64,000 bases of DNA from an uncultured Paracoccaceae bacterium (GTDB lineage Bacteria; Pseudomonadota; Alphaproteobacteria; Rhodobacterales; Rhodobacteraceae). The stretch is taken from NCBI GenBank assembly GCA_947488605.1, contig CANKZJ010000001.1, positions 434,001 through 498,000 of the forward strand, given 5' to 3'. The position numbers and the translations under genes are program-made. Positions 7,766 through 16,792 of this stretch are shown here, piece by piece. Below the pieces are notes generated by a model. The model was given only the letters and a program-made list of their open reading frames with translations, had not been told where the DNA came from and did no database searches. Each line of letters starts with the position of its first letter. The stretch's first letter is position 1.

Positions 7766-10549
7766 TTATTGTGCCGCAACAGCTCCCTGCTCTTGCAACG
7801 CCCACCAAACACGTTCTGGCGTCAACGGCAGATCCTTGATGACAACACCGGTGGCATCGGCAACAGCCGCAGCAAGCGCAGGCGCAGTACACAAGATTGC
7901 CCCTTCGCTCACGCCCTTAGACCCCTTTGGTCCCGGGCCATCAGCATTTTCTATCATCCCGGTCATCATTTTTTCAGGCATGTCTTTGGTCGTCACGATC
8001 CGATAGTCAATCGCCCCGAGGTTCCGAATACGGCCATCGTCATCCAGCAGCACTTGCTCGTAAAGCGAATGCCCAAGCCCCATGATCGCGGCACCTTCAT
8101 CCTGCATTTCGACCTGTAGCGGATTGAGTGCCTTACCCACATCGCCGACCGTAACGTGATTATGGATCAAAACCTCTCCGGTCGCCTGATCAACTTCGAC
8201 TTCAAAGGCGGTACAGTTGAACTCGAAGAACGCAGGCGAACCACCAAGGGGATGGTCCTTGTCTGTGGGTTTGCGCATCCGACCGTTGCCGATCAGCTCT
8301 CCATTCCAAGCACCGAGCTTCTTTTGAACAAAGTCGAAAATAGGTTCAGAACCACTGGGAAGGATTATATTTCCATCGTCCACTTGAATGGTGTCTTCCG
8401 GCAAGCCCAGTGTATCGCTTGCCAATTGAATGACCTGCGCATGAATATCCTCGCAAGCCCTTGTAATCGCAGTCCCCATGAACACCGTGGATCGGCTGGC
8501 TGAGGTTTGCAGATCGAAAGGAACGATGGACGTGTCACCCATGATCACCTTGACACGGTCATAGGGCGCGCCCAGCGCATCTGCCGCGAGTTGTGCAAAA
8601 ATGGTGCGTGCGCCCTGCCCCATGTCAGATGTGCCTGCAAAAACCAAAATGCTGCCGTCAGCTAGCAACCTGACCGTCGAATTCGATAATCCTGTCGTGG
8701 CACCCGCCTTGATACCCACGGCGATACCGCGACCGCGCCCAGGCTGTTTGGGCGTGTCCCAACCCAAGAGGTCCGCTGCCTTTTGCACTGATTGCAGCCA
8801 GTGCCCATCGGCCGGCACATCCCCTTGCACAATTTCATCGCCCTTGTCGGCCACGTTGCGCATACGGATCTCAAAGCCATCGATGCCAAGTTGCCGGGCC
8901 GCTGCGTTGATCTGACCCTCGACCGCCCAGTTGACCTGCGGTGTGCCAAACCCGCGAAAGGCGCAGCTTGGCGTCGTATTGGACAGAATCGCGCGCGCCG
9001 CAATGCGTGCATTTGGCACGCGGTATGGGCCACAGCCCAAATAGTTGCCCTTGGTTGTGACGCGTTCGGCCACATCGGCATAAGCACCGATCAGATAATT
9101 GGAATTGATGTCGTGAAAAAGGATGTCGCCCTCTTTCGAAAAACCCGACCTTACAGTCACTTCTGCCGCCGCGCGACGAACGGCCTGAAAGGTTTCTTCA
9201 AGCGTTAATACCAGTCGACAAGGACGTCCGGTCCGGCGCGACGCGAAGGCGACGAGAGGCTCAAACTTAGGTATCTGCTTGCCGCCAAAGCCGCCGCCCG
9301 GGTCAGGGGCGAGCACCCTTACCGCACTAAGTGGCAGGTCAAAAAGCTGTGCCATGATCTTTTGCAGCAAGAAAGGATGCTGAACCGGGCTCCAGATCGT
9401 CATGGCGTCATCAGTCGCATCGACAATGAAACCATGCGGCTCAATTGCAAAATGCGTCACCATTGGGAACGTGTAGGTGTTCTCGATCACCAGATCGGGG
9501 GTCACCGCATCAATGTCTCCCCACCCAAAGTGCCGCTCTTTCAGGATATTCGTCTCGGCCATCGGATCGCCGGGGCGCAAAGCTGGATCTTGAACAGGAT
9601 GTGCGTCCGAAGCCAGCGCCTGTTTCACGGTGCAAACAGCAGGCAACGCGTCGTAGTCAACACCCACCAGACCAGCAGCATAAGCCGCAATCTCCTTTGT
9701 TTCTGCGACAACAGCCGCCACAGGTTCGCCGTGATAGCGTGTTTCATCGACGGCCATCACAGGACGGTCCCGGTAGGTTGGGCCAAAGTGCGGCATCGGA
9801 TGCGGCAAATCAGCAGCGGTGATCACGTCTATCACACCGGGAACAGCCATTGCCTTTTCGGTCTCAATCCTGTTGATCCGGGCCCGCCCCACATCTATCG
9901 ATACAAGCTTCAGATGCGCCATACCGTCGAGATCAATATCTGCAAGAAACTCCTGCGTGCCCGCGACCCGTTCGATACCGCCTAAACGGCTGATGTCTGC
10001 GCCCACGGATTTCCCTGTCACAGGGGCTGTGGTCTCGCAATGCGGCACGTCACCTGCTGCGTCCCTCATGGCGTCGAACATACGATTGTAGCCGCCACAG
10101 CGGCACAAGTTGCCAGATAAAGCCTCTCGAACCTCAGCCTCGGTTGCATCGGGAACAGCGCGGTGAAGCGCCTCAGCCGACATCACCATGCCCGGTATAC
10201 AAAAGCCACATTGCACAGCACCGCATTTCAGAAAGCTGTGCTGAACAGTGCTAAGTTGGCCACCAGCAGACAGGCTCTCTACCGTCTCAACGTTGGTGCC
10301 ATCGCTCTCTGCCGCAAGCACAAGGCAAGCGTTAACCGATTGGCCGTCGATCATCACCGTGCAGGCCCCACATTCACCCACCGAGCAACATTCCTTCGCA
10401 CCCTTCAGCTTCAGATCGTCGCGCAAAAAGTCGAGCAAGGATACACTCGGGCTGACCTTAGTCGCGATGGGTTGGCCATTGACGGTCAACTTAAGCGCGG
10501 TTTTTGCAATCCCAGTTGGGCCAGCGTCTTGGTGCGGATCCTTAGCCAT
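7766..10549 (-). CDS. Molybdenum hydroxylase, fused [2Fe-2S] and molybdopterin subunits (xanthine dehydrogenase family)
   Basis: Enzymes of this family hydroxylate carbon centres of N-heterocycles, aldehydes or similar substrates with water-derived oxygen. In this 927-residue protein the first ~170 residues form the iron-sulfur part, with plant-type cluster CCSVGECGACTV and second cluster CGAVQCGFCIPG plus NLCRCGG. The rest is the molybdopterin part, with GGGFGGKQ, the active-site loop AFRGFGTPQ, TSDMGQGARTIFAQ, and a candidate catalytic Glu in KGVSEGAILC. The AFRGFG loop resembles xanthine dehydrogenase rather than CO dehydrogenase. The start at 10549 has GGAGG 5 bases upstream and overlaps the end of the FAD subunit gene by 8 bases, so the two are probably translationally coupled. 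Most relatives encode the two parts separately. The substrate is unknown. Confidence 0.9.
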   Translation of the reverse strand: MAKDPHQDAGPTGIAKTALKLTVNGQPIATKVSPSVSLLDFLRDDLKLKGAKECCSVGECGACTVMIDGQSVNACLVLAAESDGTNVETVESLSAGGQLSTVQHSFLKCGAVQCGFCIPGMVMSAEALHRAVPDATEAEVREALSGNLCRCGGYNRMFDAMRDAAGDVPHCETTAPVTGKSVGADISRLGGIERVAGTQEFLADIDLDGMAHLKLVSIDVGRARINRIETEKAMAVPGVIDVITAADLPHPMPHFGPTYRDRPVMAVDETRYHGEPVAAVVAETKEIAAYAAGLVGVDYDALPAVCTVKQALASDAHPVQDPALRPGDPMAETNILKERHFGWGDIDAVTPDLVIENTYTFPMVTHFAIEPHGFIVDATDDAMTIWSPVQHPFLLQKIMAQLFDLPLSAVRVLAPDPGGGFGGKQIPKFEPLVAFASRRTGRPCRLVLTLEETFQAVRRAAAEVTVRSGFSKEGDILFHDINSNYLIGAYADVAERVTTKGNYLGCGPYRVPNARIAARAILSNTTPSCAFRGFGTPQVNWAVEGQINAAARQLGIDGFEIRMRNVADKGDEIVQGDVPADGHWLQSVQKAADLLGWDTPKQPGRGRGIAVGIKAGATTGLSNSTVRLLADGSILVFAGTSDMGQGARTIFAQLAADALGAPYDRVKVIMGDTSIVPFDLQTSASRSTVFMGTAITRACEDIHAQVIQLASDTLGLPEDTIQVDDGNIILPSGSEPIFDFVQKKLGAWNGELIGNGRMRKPTDKDHPLGGSPAFFEFNCTAFEVEVDQATGEVLIHNHVTVGDVGKALNPLQVEMQDEGAAIMGLGHSLYEQVLLDDDGRIRNLGAIDYRIVTTKDMPEKMMTGMIENADGPGPKGSKGVSEGAILCTAPALAAAVADATGVVIKDLPLTPERVWWALQEQGAVAAQ

Positions 10550-11411
10550 GTGTGCCTCCAACCTGTTGGCGGCGCCTGGCCGAAGCCAGCGCACGTTCAG
10601 CCATCACACCCAGCATGGCAGTACGGTAGCCGGCACTTGCACGCACATCAGATATTGGAGCAGCTATTGCACAAAGTGCTGCGACAGTTTTTTCCCGATC
10701 ATGTGCCGTGGCTGAGGGGTCGGTCAGAACCGGATCGATGGATCGGACCACCAGCGGACGCGGGGCAACTGAACCGAATGCAAAAACGACCTCTGAACGC
10801 TCATCAATAAGACAACACAAATTTGCTGTCGCTAAATCGACGCCGCGGCGTCGCGTAATCCGGTCAAAGGCACAGCCGCAATTTTGTCTGGCTAACGGGA
10901 TGAGGACAGCGGACACGATTTCGCCGCGCCGAAGATCAATCTGGCGATTGCCCAGGATGAACTCCTCCACTGCGACCTCGCGACTGCCGTGCGGCCCGCT
11001 GATCTCGACTGCGCTGCCCAGTGCAACAAGCACTGGCACCGTGTCAGCGGCAGGAGACGCGTTACAGATATTGCCTGCCAGTGTCGCACGATTGCGGATT
11101 TGAATAGACCCCACGACATTGGCCGCATCGCGCAAGGCAGCAAAGAGACCTTCGCGGTCCAGGTAGGCCGCGAGCGCGGACATGGTTGTTCCGGCTGACA
11201 CCCGCAGCATCCCTTTTGATGGGCCGATATCAGCCGCAAGATCGGCGACCCGTTTGAGGTCAATGACCACATCCGTTGTCAGGTGCCCATGGCGCAACCC
11301 GACCGTAAGGTCCGTGCCGCCAAACAAGAGGCGTGCATCACGACCTGGCGTGGCCCACGCCGCGCAGGCTTCGGCCAAACTCGTTGGCCTCTCATAATTG
11401 AATGGCTTCAT
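10542..11411 (-). CDS. FAD-binding subunit of the molybdenum hydroxylase
   Basis: This medium (CoxM/XdhB-like) subunit passes electrons from the iron-sulfur clusters to an acceptor. In the 289-residue protein, LLFGGTDLTVGLRHG near residue 29 is the first flavin motif and ATLAGNICNASPAADTVPV near residue 112 is the second, both diagnostic for the family. The C-terminal domain has the usual DRITRRRGVDLATANLC. It lies between the MBL-fold gene (52 bases upstream) and the fused large subunit (8-base overlap). Confidence 0.92.
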   Translation of the reverse strand: MKPFNYERPTSLAEACAAWATPGRDARLLFGGTDLTVGLRHGHLTTDVVIDLKRVADLAADIGPSKGMLRVSAGTTMSALAAYLDREGLFAALRDAANVVGSIQIRNRATLAGNICNASPAADTVPVLVALGSAVEISGPHGSREVAVEEFILGNRQIDLRRGEIVSAVLIPLARQNCGCAFDRITRRRGVDLATANLCCLIDERSEVVFAFGSVAPRPLVVRSIDPVLTDPSATAHDREKTVAALCAIAAPISDVRASAGYRTAMLGVMAERALASARRRQQVGGTHG

Positions 11412-11463
11412 CAGCAGCCTTTGTTTGCAGCGGTCAGTTGACTAGTTCCCCCATATTTGGCGG

Positions 11464-12144
11464 CTAGCGATAGTAATCCATAACAAGAACCCGTGTCTCT
11501 GACGGGATCATGTCTTTTGTGATCCGAGCATCATAGCCGAATGCATAATCGATCTGCTCATCATGGAAATGCAGCAGGAAATCCTCGATCCAAGCACCCC
11601 GGCGCCCTTTGTAGGTGAGGGTACGGTAATGCATCGGAATGACAAGTTTGGGCTGCTTCCGGTGGATCATCTCCATAAGATCGGGGAGCTTAATTGTCAG
11701 GGCTGCACCTGTCAGCGCGAACAACACATCTACGTCCTCATAGAAGTCCATCTGTTCGGACGTCAGGCGATTGCCGACATCCCCCATGTGCGCAATCTTC
11801 ATGCCGTCCAATTCGAACCGGTACATGGCATTTTGGCCGGGGACATCGTGGAAAGGATGATGCTCCCATTCCATGGCACCCATTGCGGCAAAGTCGATGC
11901 CCATGACGTTCTTGGTGCCACCCTCGGCGACCACTTCAAGCGCATTGAGAACTTCATGCTGTCCGGGGACCAAGTCTTCGCGACAGTGCCCAGCATCATC
12001 ACCGCTCGACATGACGACAAGATCGGCTTCGTCAGGAATTGCGGTATATCCTACAAGGTCTGGCTGGTAAGGATCCATGATAATTGAAGGTCCTGCTTCT
12101 GGCCGCAGACCGAAACTGGCATGCCCGTACCATCTGATATCCAT
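11464..12144 (-). CDS. Metallo-beta-lactamase-fold protein with a degenerate metal motif
   Basis: This 226-residue protein has the organisation of the UlaG/COG2220 branch: an N-terminal strand pair ending in WYGHASFGL, a central core with KIAHMGDVG, and a late VIPMHYRT. Where functional family members carry HxHxDH, it reads VVMSSGDDAGH, so the first two histidines are absent. Several other acid and His residues (EWEHHPFHD) are present and could still bind a metal. It sits between the ABC binding-protein gene (59 bases upstream) and the hydroxylase FAD gene. It could be a lactone or phosphodiester hydrolase with altered metal ligands, or a non-catalytic member. Confidence 0.75.
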   Translation of the reverse strand: MDIRWYGHASFGLRPEAGPSIIMDPYQPDLVGYTAIPDEADLVVMSSGDDAGHCREDLVPGQHEVLNALEVVAEGGTKNVMGIDFAAMGAMEWEHHPFHDVPGQNAMYRFELDGMKIAHMGDVGNRLTSEQMDFYEDVDVLFALTGAALTIKLPDLMEMIHRKQPKLVIPMHYRTLTYKGRRGAWIEDFLLHFHDEQIDYAFGYDARITKDMIPSETRVLVMDYYR

Positions 12145-12203
12145 ATTTCTATCTCCGCCATAAAAATTCTGGGCCGGTCAAAAGACCAGCCCAGATATTG
12201 TCG

Positions 12204-13463
12204 TTACATTGCTTCAAGTTCGAGCACAGCATCACCATCGACACTGCCGATCTGGCTCAGTGTTCCATCGGGCGCCCAGGCAAAGATGCCAAAGAGACCT
12301 GAAACGATGCCAGTGTCGGTGTATTCCATCGTACCCGTGACACCATCATAGTTGATCTCCCGACCTGCACGGATCGCGGCAAGGCCATCCTCGTATGAAT
12401 AGACTTTCTCACCTTCGCCGCCGGTGACCTCATACATGGCTTGGGTCCAGCTGGCTGTGTTCAGCTCGCCTGCCTTTTCAATAGCCAGTGCCGATGCAAC
12501 CAAAAGGTCGTAGTATTGGATCGCATAAGAGTTTGCAGGGTCACCGATATCATCGATCCACTTCGACGCATTGGCAAACTCCATGTAGGGTGCAAACGAT
12601 GGATTGTCGCTGTGCGAGTTGGCCGCAAGAACGACGGCTTCGTGTTGCGCCAATGCGCTTTCGGTTGCCGTGTCATAGAACTCTGTCTCTTGCCATTCGC
12701 CAGAGCCGACGATGTACCAGGAGTTACCTGATTCAGCTGCATTTTTGACAAAGCTGCCCCCTGCTTGCGGGGATGAGAACATCACAACTGCTTCTGGGTT
12801 CAGGCGCTGAATCCGTGCCACAACCGAGCGATAGTTGCTTTCGCCGGCCTGAATGTCGAAATCGCCCAACACTTCAAAACCGATGGCTTCGGCCGTACGG
12901 ACAGCCGCATCTTTCTGCAATTGTGATCCGGAAACCTCGGTTGCGATAATCACGACGTTCTGTTTGCCTGCGTCACGTACGTGCAAAAGGGCAGCAGTGC
13001 CGTTGGCGGTATCAAGCGGTGAGCCGCGGAAAATTGGTTCTTCCGCAACACCGCCGATAGTGCCTTCAATCGCGCCACCATGAACGGAGGGCATGATTGG
13101 AAGGCCCTGCTCGGCCACTTTTTCAAGCATGAATTCACGATAAGACAGATAGCTGTGTGCGGGGTTCAGTAGAACCTGAACGCCGTCACTATCGACAAGT
13201 TTACGCGCAGCACGCGCCTCACCCACTGTACCGATATCCTGATGGATCGCACGCATTGGCATGCCAAGCGGTGGGTCTTCGTTGATCTTAGACAAGACCA
13301 TTTCCGCTACACCGTCAAAGAACGGGCCAAAAGCACCGAATTCACCCGTGTGATAAGTCAGATGCCCCACCACAATTTCTTCTTCGGCGAAGGTCGGCGT
13401 CACAGCCCCCAACCCGACAACAAGGGCAACCGCACCCGTTAAAGCTACATTTCTACGTTTCAT
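12204..13463 (-). CDS. Periplasmic substrate-binding protein, branched-chain amino acid/amide type ABC importer
   Basis: The 419-residue protein begins with a Sec signal peptide (basic MKRRN, hydrophobic stretch, cleavage likely after TPTFA) and has the two-lobe type I periplasmic-binding fold: VVGHLTYHTGEFGAFGP, DIGTVGEARAARKLVD, and NVVIIATEVSGSQLQKDAA. LivK-like proteins of this class bind amino acids, urea, amides or aromatic acids. GGAGGAG lies 6 bases before the ATG. It follows the ATPase and permease genes in the same operon, so the transporter is complete. It is the best entry point for finding the inducing compound, since the binding pocket determines uptake. Confidence 0.9.
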   Translation of the reverse strand: MKRRNVALTGAVALVVGLGAVTPTFAEEEIVVGHLTYHTGEFGAFGPFFDGVAEMVLSKINEDPPLGMPMRAIHQDIGTVGEARAARKLVDSDGVQVLLNPAHSYLSYREFMLEKVAEQGLPIMPSVHGGAIEGTIGGVAEEPIFRGSPLDTANGTAALLHVRDAGKQNVVIIATEVSGSQLQKDAAVRTAEAIGFEVLGDFDIQAGESNYRSVVARIQRLNPEAVVMFSSPQAGGSFVKNAAESGNSWYIVGSGEWQETEFYDTATESALAQHEAVVLAANSHSDNPSFAPYMEFANASKWIDDIGDPANSYAIQYYDLLVASALAIEKAGELNTASWTQAMYEVTGGEGEKVYSYEDGLAAIRAGREINYDGVTGTMEYTDTGIVSGLFGIFAWAPDGTLSQIGSVDGDAVLELEAM

Positions 13464-13496
13464 TGTCTTCTCCTCCGTTGTTTGTTTTCTTGCAAT

Positions 13497-14189
13497 TCAA
13501 ATGTGATAAGCGGCGGTAATATCGCTCATTTCGAGTTCGGAACGCGGGCGAAGCAAGTGCATTTCACCCAGTGACAACACCATCACACGGTCCGCGATTT
13601 CGAGCGTCTTGACCGCATTCTGTTCAGCCAGAACGATCGTCAGACCCCTTTCTTTTCGGGTCTCTGCGATGCTCGAAAATAATGTGTCCACAAAAAGCGG
13701 CGACAGCCCTGCAGAGGGCTCATCCAGCAACAAAACCTTAGGGTCCTGCATCAGCGCGCGCGCAACAGCCAGCATCTGACCTTCGCCACCTGATAGCGAT
13801 CCCGCAGCTTGACCGCGACGCTCTTTGAGGCGCGGGAAGAGCGTAAACACCTCCTCCAACTTCTCTGCCTTAGGCCGGTGCCCCGTGCGCCCGCCAATGG
13901 ACAGGTTTTCCTGCACTGAAAGGTCGGGGAACACGTTTCCTTCTTGGGGAACATAAGCCACGCCCGCATCCGGCATCGCATAGGCCGGCGCGTTGGACAC
14001 GTCGGCGCCATTCAGTGACAGGCTGCCACCTTGCAGCGGCAGAAGCCGTGCGAGGGTTTTAAGCAATGTCGTCTTACCAGCGCCATTGGCTCCGAGAACC
14101 GCGAAAACTTCGTCTTTCACAGAGAAGGTCAGATCCTTGAGGACCGCCATCTCGCCGTAACCGCTGCGTAGGGCTTGTGCTTCAAACAT
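13497..14189 (-). CDS. ABC transporter ATPase, LivF type
   Basis: This is the second ATPase of the importer. The 230-residue protein has Walker A GANGAGKTT near residue 33, the signature SLSGGEGQMLAVARAL, Walker B VLLLDEPSAGL and a switch region near IVLAEQNAVKTLE, where LivF proteins carry Gln rather than His. The short length and the C-terminal AAYHI fit LivF. It begins 3 bases after the LivG stop. Confidence 0.92.
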   Translation of the reverse strand: MFEAQALRSGYGEMAVLKDLTFSVKDEVFAVLGANGAGKTTLLKTLARLLPLQGGSLSLNGADVSNAPAYAMPDAGVAYVPQEGNVFPDLSVQENLSIGGRTGHRPKAEKLEEVFTLFPRLKERRGQAAGSLSGGEGQMLAVARALMQDPKVLLLDEPSAGLSPLFVDTLFSSIAETRKERGLTIVLAEQNAVKTLEIADRVMVLSLGEMHLLRPRSELEMSDITAAYHI

Positions 14190-14192
14190 CGC

Positions 14193-14939
14193 TCATACCC
14201 CCATGTACTTTTCGGCGACGACACGGTTCGATTTCACCTCTTCCGGCTCACCTTCGAAAAGGATGCTGCCTTCAGATAAGAAGTGAACGTAGTCACAATA
14301 TTCCCAGATCAGCGGCAGGTCATGTTCAACCACGACGACCCGCATTTTGCCGTCGGCCACTTTTTCTCGCACCATATCCATCACCGTGCGGGTAATATCG
14401 TCTGGCAAACCTGCCGTTGGCTCGTCCATCAGGAGTAACTTCGGCTCCGCGATCAGGCAGCGCAGGATATCGAGTAGTTTCTTTTCACCGCCCGACCGCG
14501 CGTAGCCATTGCGGTCCGTGAACGGGAACGCCTCGATCAGCTGAGACACACGCTCTTCAACATCCTCTGGATCCCGATGACTGGCAAAAACACTCATGAA
14601 GCCCTCATCCTTAGGCGGGGTCATGGCCAACCGTAGCGAATCTCGAATGGTTAGGCTGTCAAAGCCTTGAATGCGTTGGTTGGTCTTGATCAACCCAATC
14701 CGCGCGACTTCGTGCGATTTCAGTGGGTTGAGCGTTTTCACGCCAGAGCCAGTGTCCAACTTGATATCACCGCTCGTCGGGGCAATCCGGCGCGTCAGAA
14801 GACCCATCAGCGTGCTTTTCCCGGCACCGTTTGGGCCAATAAGGCCCTCAAGTCCTTTTGCACCAAAGGCGACGTGCTCAATATTGACCACTTCGTGCTG
14901 GTGGTAGGCTTTGGTCAGGTTGCTTGCTTCAAGTTTCAT
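14193..14939 (-). CDS. ABC transporter ATPase, LivG type
   Basis: This is the first ATPase of the importer. The 248-residue protein has Walker A GPNGAGKST near residue 36, a family-typical middle insert, the signature ARSGGEKKLLDILRCL, Walker B LLLMDEPTAGL and the switch VVVEHDLPLIW. It starts 3 bases after the LivM stop codon, consistent with tight co-translation. It pairs with the LivF-type subunit at 13497. Confidence 0.92.
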   Translation of the reverse strand: MKLEASNLTKAYHQHEVVNIEHVAFGAKGLEGLIGPNGAGKSTLMGLLTRRIAPTSGDIKLDTGSGVKTLNPLKSHEVARIGLIKTNQRIQGFDSLTIRDSLRLAMTPPKDEGFMSVFASHRDPEDVEERVSQLIEAFPFTDRNGYARSGGEKKLLDILRCLIAEPKLLLMDEPTAGLPDDITRTVMDMVREKVADGKMRVVVVEHDLPLIWEYCDYVHFLSEGSILFEGEPEEVKSNRVVAEKYMGV

Positions 14940-14942
14940 CGC

Positions 14943-15875
14943 TCAACCCTCCTTGACCGAAGCATCACCAGCGGGGGTCGTCGCAGGCCGCGCGCGGGTG
15001 CGCGGACCGTCGACGCCCAACATGCCTGCAGGACGGAACATGATGATCATGACCAGCAGAACGCCGTAGCAAAAAAGTTTGAAGTTCGGCAAAAGGATCG
15101 CCTGCTCGGCAGGCACAGGTGCATAAGTCTCAATCAGGATATCGAAAAGGCCAAAGGTCGCGAAAACACCGACCATGGCGCCTAAGTTGTGGCCCTTACC
15201 ACCTAGAACAAGCGCGATCCAAACCGCAAACGTCAATGACGGAGCAAGAAGGTAGGGCACGAGGAACTGGTGAAGCGGTGCCGTCAATCCACCCAACAGC
15301 CCCATCAAAGCACAGGTCAAAACGAAGACCCCCCGCTTCGTACCCGCAGTATCTTTGCCAAGACTTGCCGCCAACTCTTCGTTGTCGCGGATCGCGATCA
15401 GACTGCGGCCCATCCGACTGTCGCGCAGCTTTGCTGAAATCCAAATCAAGAGGACCACAACCACCATCAACAAGAAGAAGTAGATCACATTGCGCGATGC
15501 AACATCAGCGAAGGGAAAACCGATTGTCCCCAACCCTTGGACACCACCGGTGATGTCTTTTTCGGTGATGATCAAGGTGGCCACAATTGCAGCAAAGGCG
15601 AGTGTCGCTGCAAGTATAGCTTGCCCGCTCCTTTGTAAGACAAGGTGCGACAAGATATATGCCACGGCCGCCGTAATCAATGACGCCAACAAGATCGCGA
15701 CGATAAGGGGCATGGAGTAACTTACATAGAGCACGCCGGTCCCATAAAGTCCCAGGCCCCAGAAACCCACGACGCCGAAATTCGGAATGCCCAGTAATCC
15801 AAATTGGACATGGAGCAGTTGCGCAAGCCCAATGTACACGAGCATGAGCGAGAACGAGAAGATCAGATAATCCAT
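14943..15875 (-). CDS. ABC transporter permease, LivM type
   Basis: The 310-residue polytopic membrane protein has about eight to nine predicted hydrophobic helices and the LivM landmark GVNPxxY-like region replaced by LGIPNFGVVGFWGLGLYGTG, then AIRDNEELAASLGKDTAGTK, which is the cytoplasmic coupling loop contacting the ATPases. The ATG overlaps the TAA of the LivH gene by one base. The C-terminal tail after residue 290 is charged and probably cytoplasmic. Confidence 0.9.
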   Translation of the reverse strand: MDYLIFSFSLMLVYIGLAQLLHVQFGLLGIPNFGVVGFWGLGLYGTGVLYVSYSMPLIVAILLASLITAAVAYILSHLVLQRSGQAILAATLAFAAIVATLIITEKDITGGVQGLGTIGFPFADVASRNVIYFFLLMVVVVLLIWISAKLRDSRMGRSLIAIRDNEELAASLGKDTAGTKRGVFVLTCALMGLLGGLTAPLHQFLVPYLLAPSLTFAVWIALVLGGKGHNLGAMVGVFATFGLFDILIETYAPVPAEQAILLPNFKLFCYGVLLVMIIMFRPAGMLGVDGPRTRARPATTPAGDASVKEG

Positions 15876-16726
15876 TAAGCTGTCCTCGCGCCGCGGTAGG
15901 TCAGGACACCGATGAAGGCCAGCAGCAAGGCCACCTCGGCGTAAAGAGGTTTTGTAACCAGTGTGATAAAGGCGGTCAGGACACCTGCGACGACCGCGGC
16001 CACAACAGCCCCGCGAACGCTGCCCACCCCGGCCACAATCGTGACCAGCATTGTGATCAGGATGACGTTCCAGCCCATGTAGGGCGTCACCTGCGCAAAG
16101 ACGCCCGAAAAGACACCCGACAGCCCGCCTGCACAGCCTGCGATGAACCAGATCGCGACCGATGTCCGGTGGGGATTGATCCCACTTGCCATCGCAAGGT
16201 CATGGTTGTTGGCCAGCCCGCGCATCTGTTCGCCCAGCCCGGTGTTGTAGATCATCCAATACAAGGTGCCTGCACCCAAAAAGACGAGAGCCAGTGCAAC
16301 GAGCTGCAGGTTTGTCGCGCCCATTCCCATAAACTGTAGGTAGGTGATGTCGGGTTCGTTGAGGAACAGGTTCTCGGGACCAACGACAAGGATCAGCCCA
16401 TAGCGCAGCATGAAAGACACCCCGACGGAGAGGATAATCATCTCTGTCGGGCCGACACCACGGTTGAGCGCAGGTCTAAAAATAGCGAGATAAACAGCGA
16501 CGCTGAGGCATCCTGACAAAAGCATCGATGGGACGATAGACAAGTAGAAATGCGCACCCAGCACAACGTTAAATAGCACAGCGAAGTAAGCACCAAAGGT
16601 GATGCTTTCCGCATAGGCGATGTTCATGAAACCATTGAGATAAAAAATCAGCGTAAAGCCCATCGCCGCAAGAATAAGCGGTGAGGCCTCTAACAAGCCG
16701 ATAAAGATGGCGTCGATCAATAACAT
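15875..16726 (-). CDS. ABC transporter permease, LivH type
   Basis: The 283-residue membrane protein has the LivH features: GFTLIFYLNGFMNIAYAES near residue 22, where most LivH proteins read GLxxxxGxxNxAHG, and a coupling loop around ARGLANNHDLAMASGINPHRT, seen here as MRGLANNHDLAMASGIN. It heads the transporter part of the operon, 66 bases after the NTF2-like gene. Confidence 0.9.
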   Translation of the reverse strand: MLLIDAIFIGLLEASPLILAAMGFTLIFYLNGFMNIAYAESITFGAYFAVLFNVVLGAHFYLSIVPSMLLSGCLSVAVYLAIFRPALNRGVGPTEMIILSVGVSFMLRYGLILVVGPENLFLNEPDITYLQFMGMGATNLQLVALALVFLGAGTLYWMIYNTGLGEQMRGLANNHDLAMASGINPHRTSVAIWFIAGCAGGLSGVFSGVFAQVTPYMGWNVILITMLVTIVAGVGSVRGAVVAAVVAGVLTAFITLVTKPLYAEVALLLAFIGVLTYRGARTA

Positions 16727-16792
16727 CTTTGGCAGGTTCCTTTGAGTTACGCGGGGTTGCCGGGCCCCTTGTGGGGCACCGGCGGGGGTAAT

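Noticed and set aside
9890-9905. TATCGATA inside the hydroxylase gene as a fourth operator
   Set aside because: It lacks the ATAATC half, is intragenic and has no promoter near it.
9362-10810. Plus-strand frames of up to 215 codons
   Set aside because: They are antisense to the molybdenum hydroxylase genes, which carry all cluster motifs.
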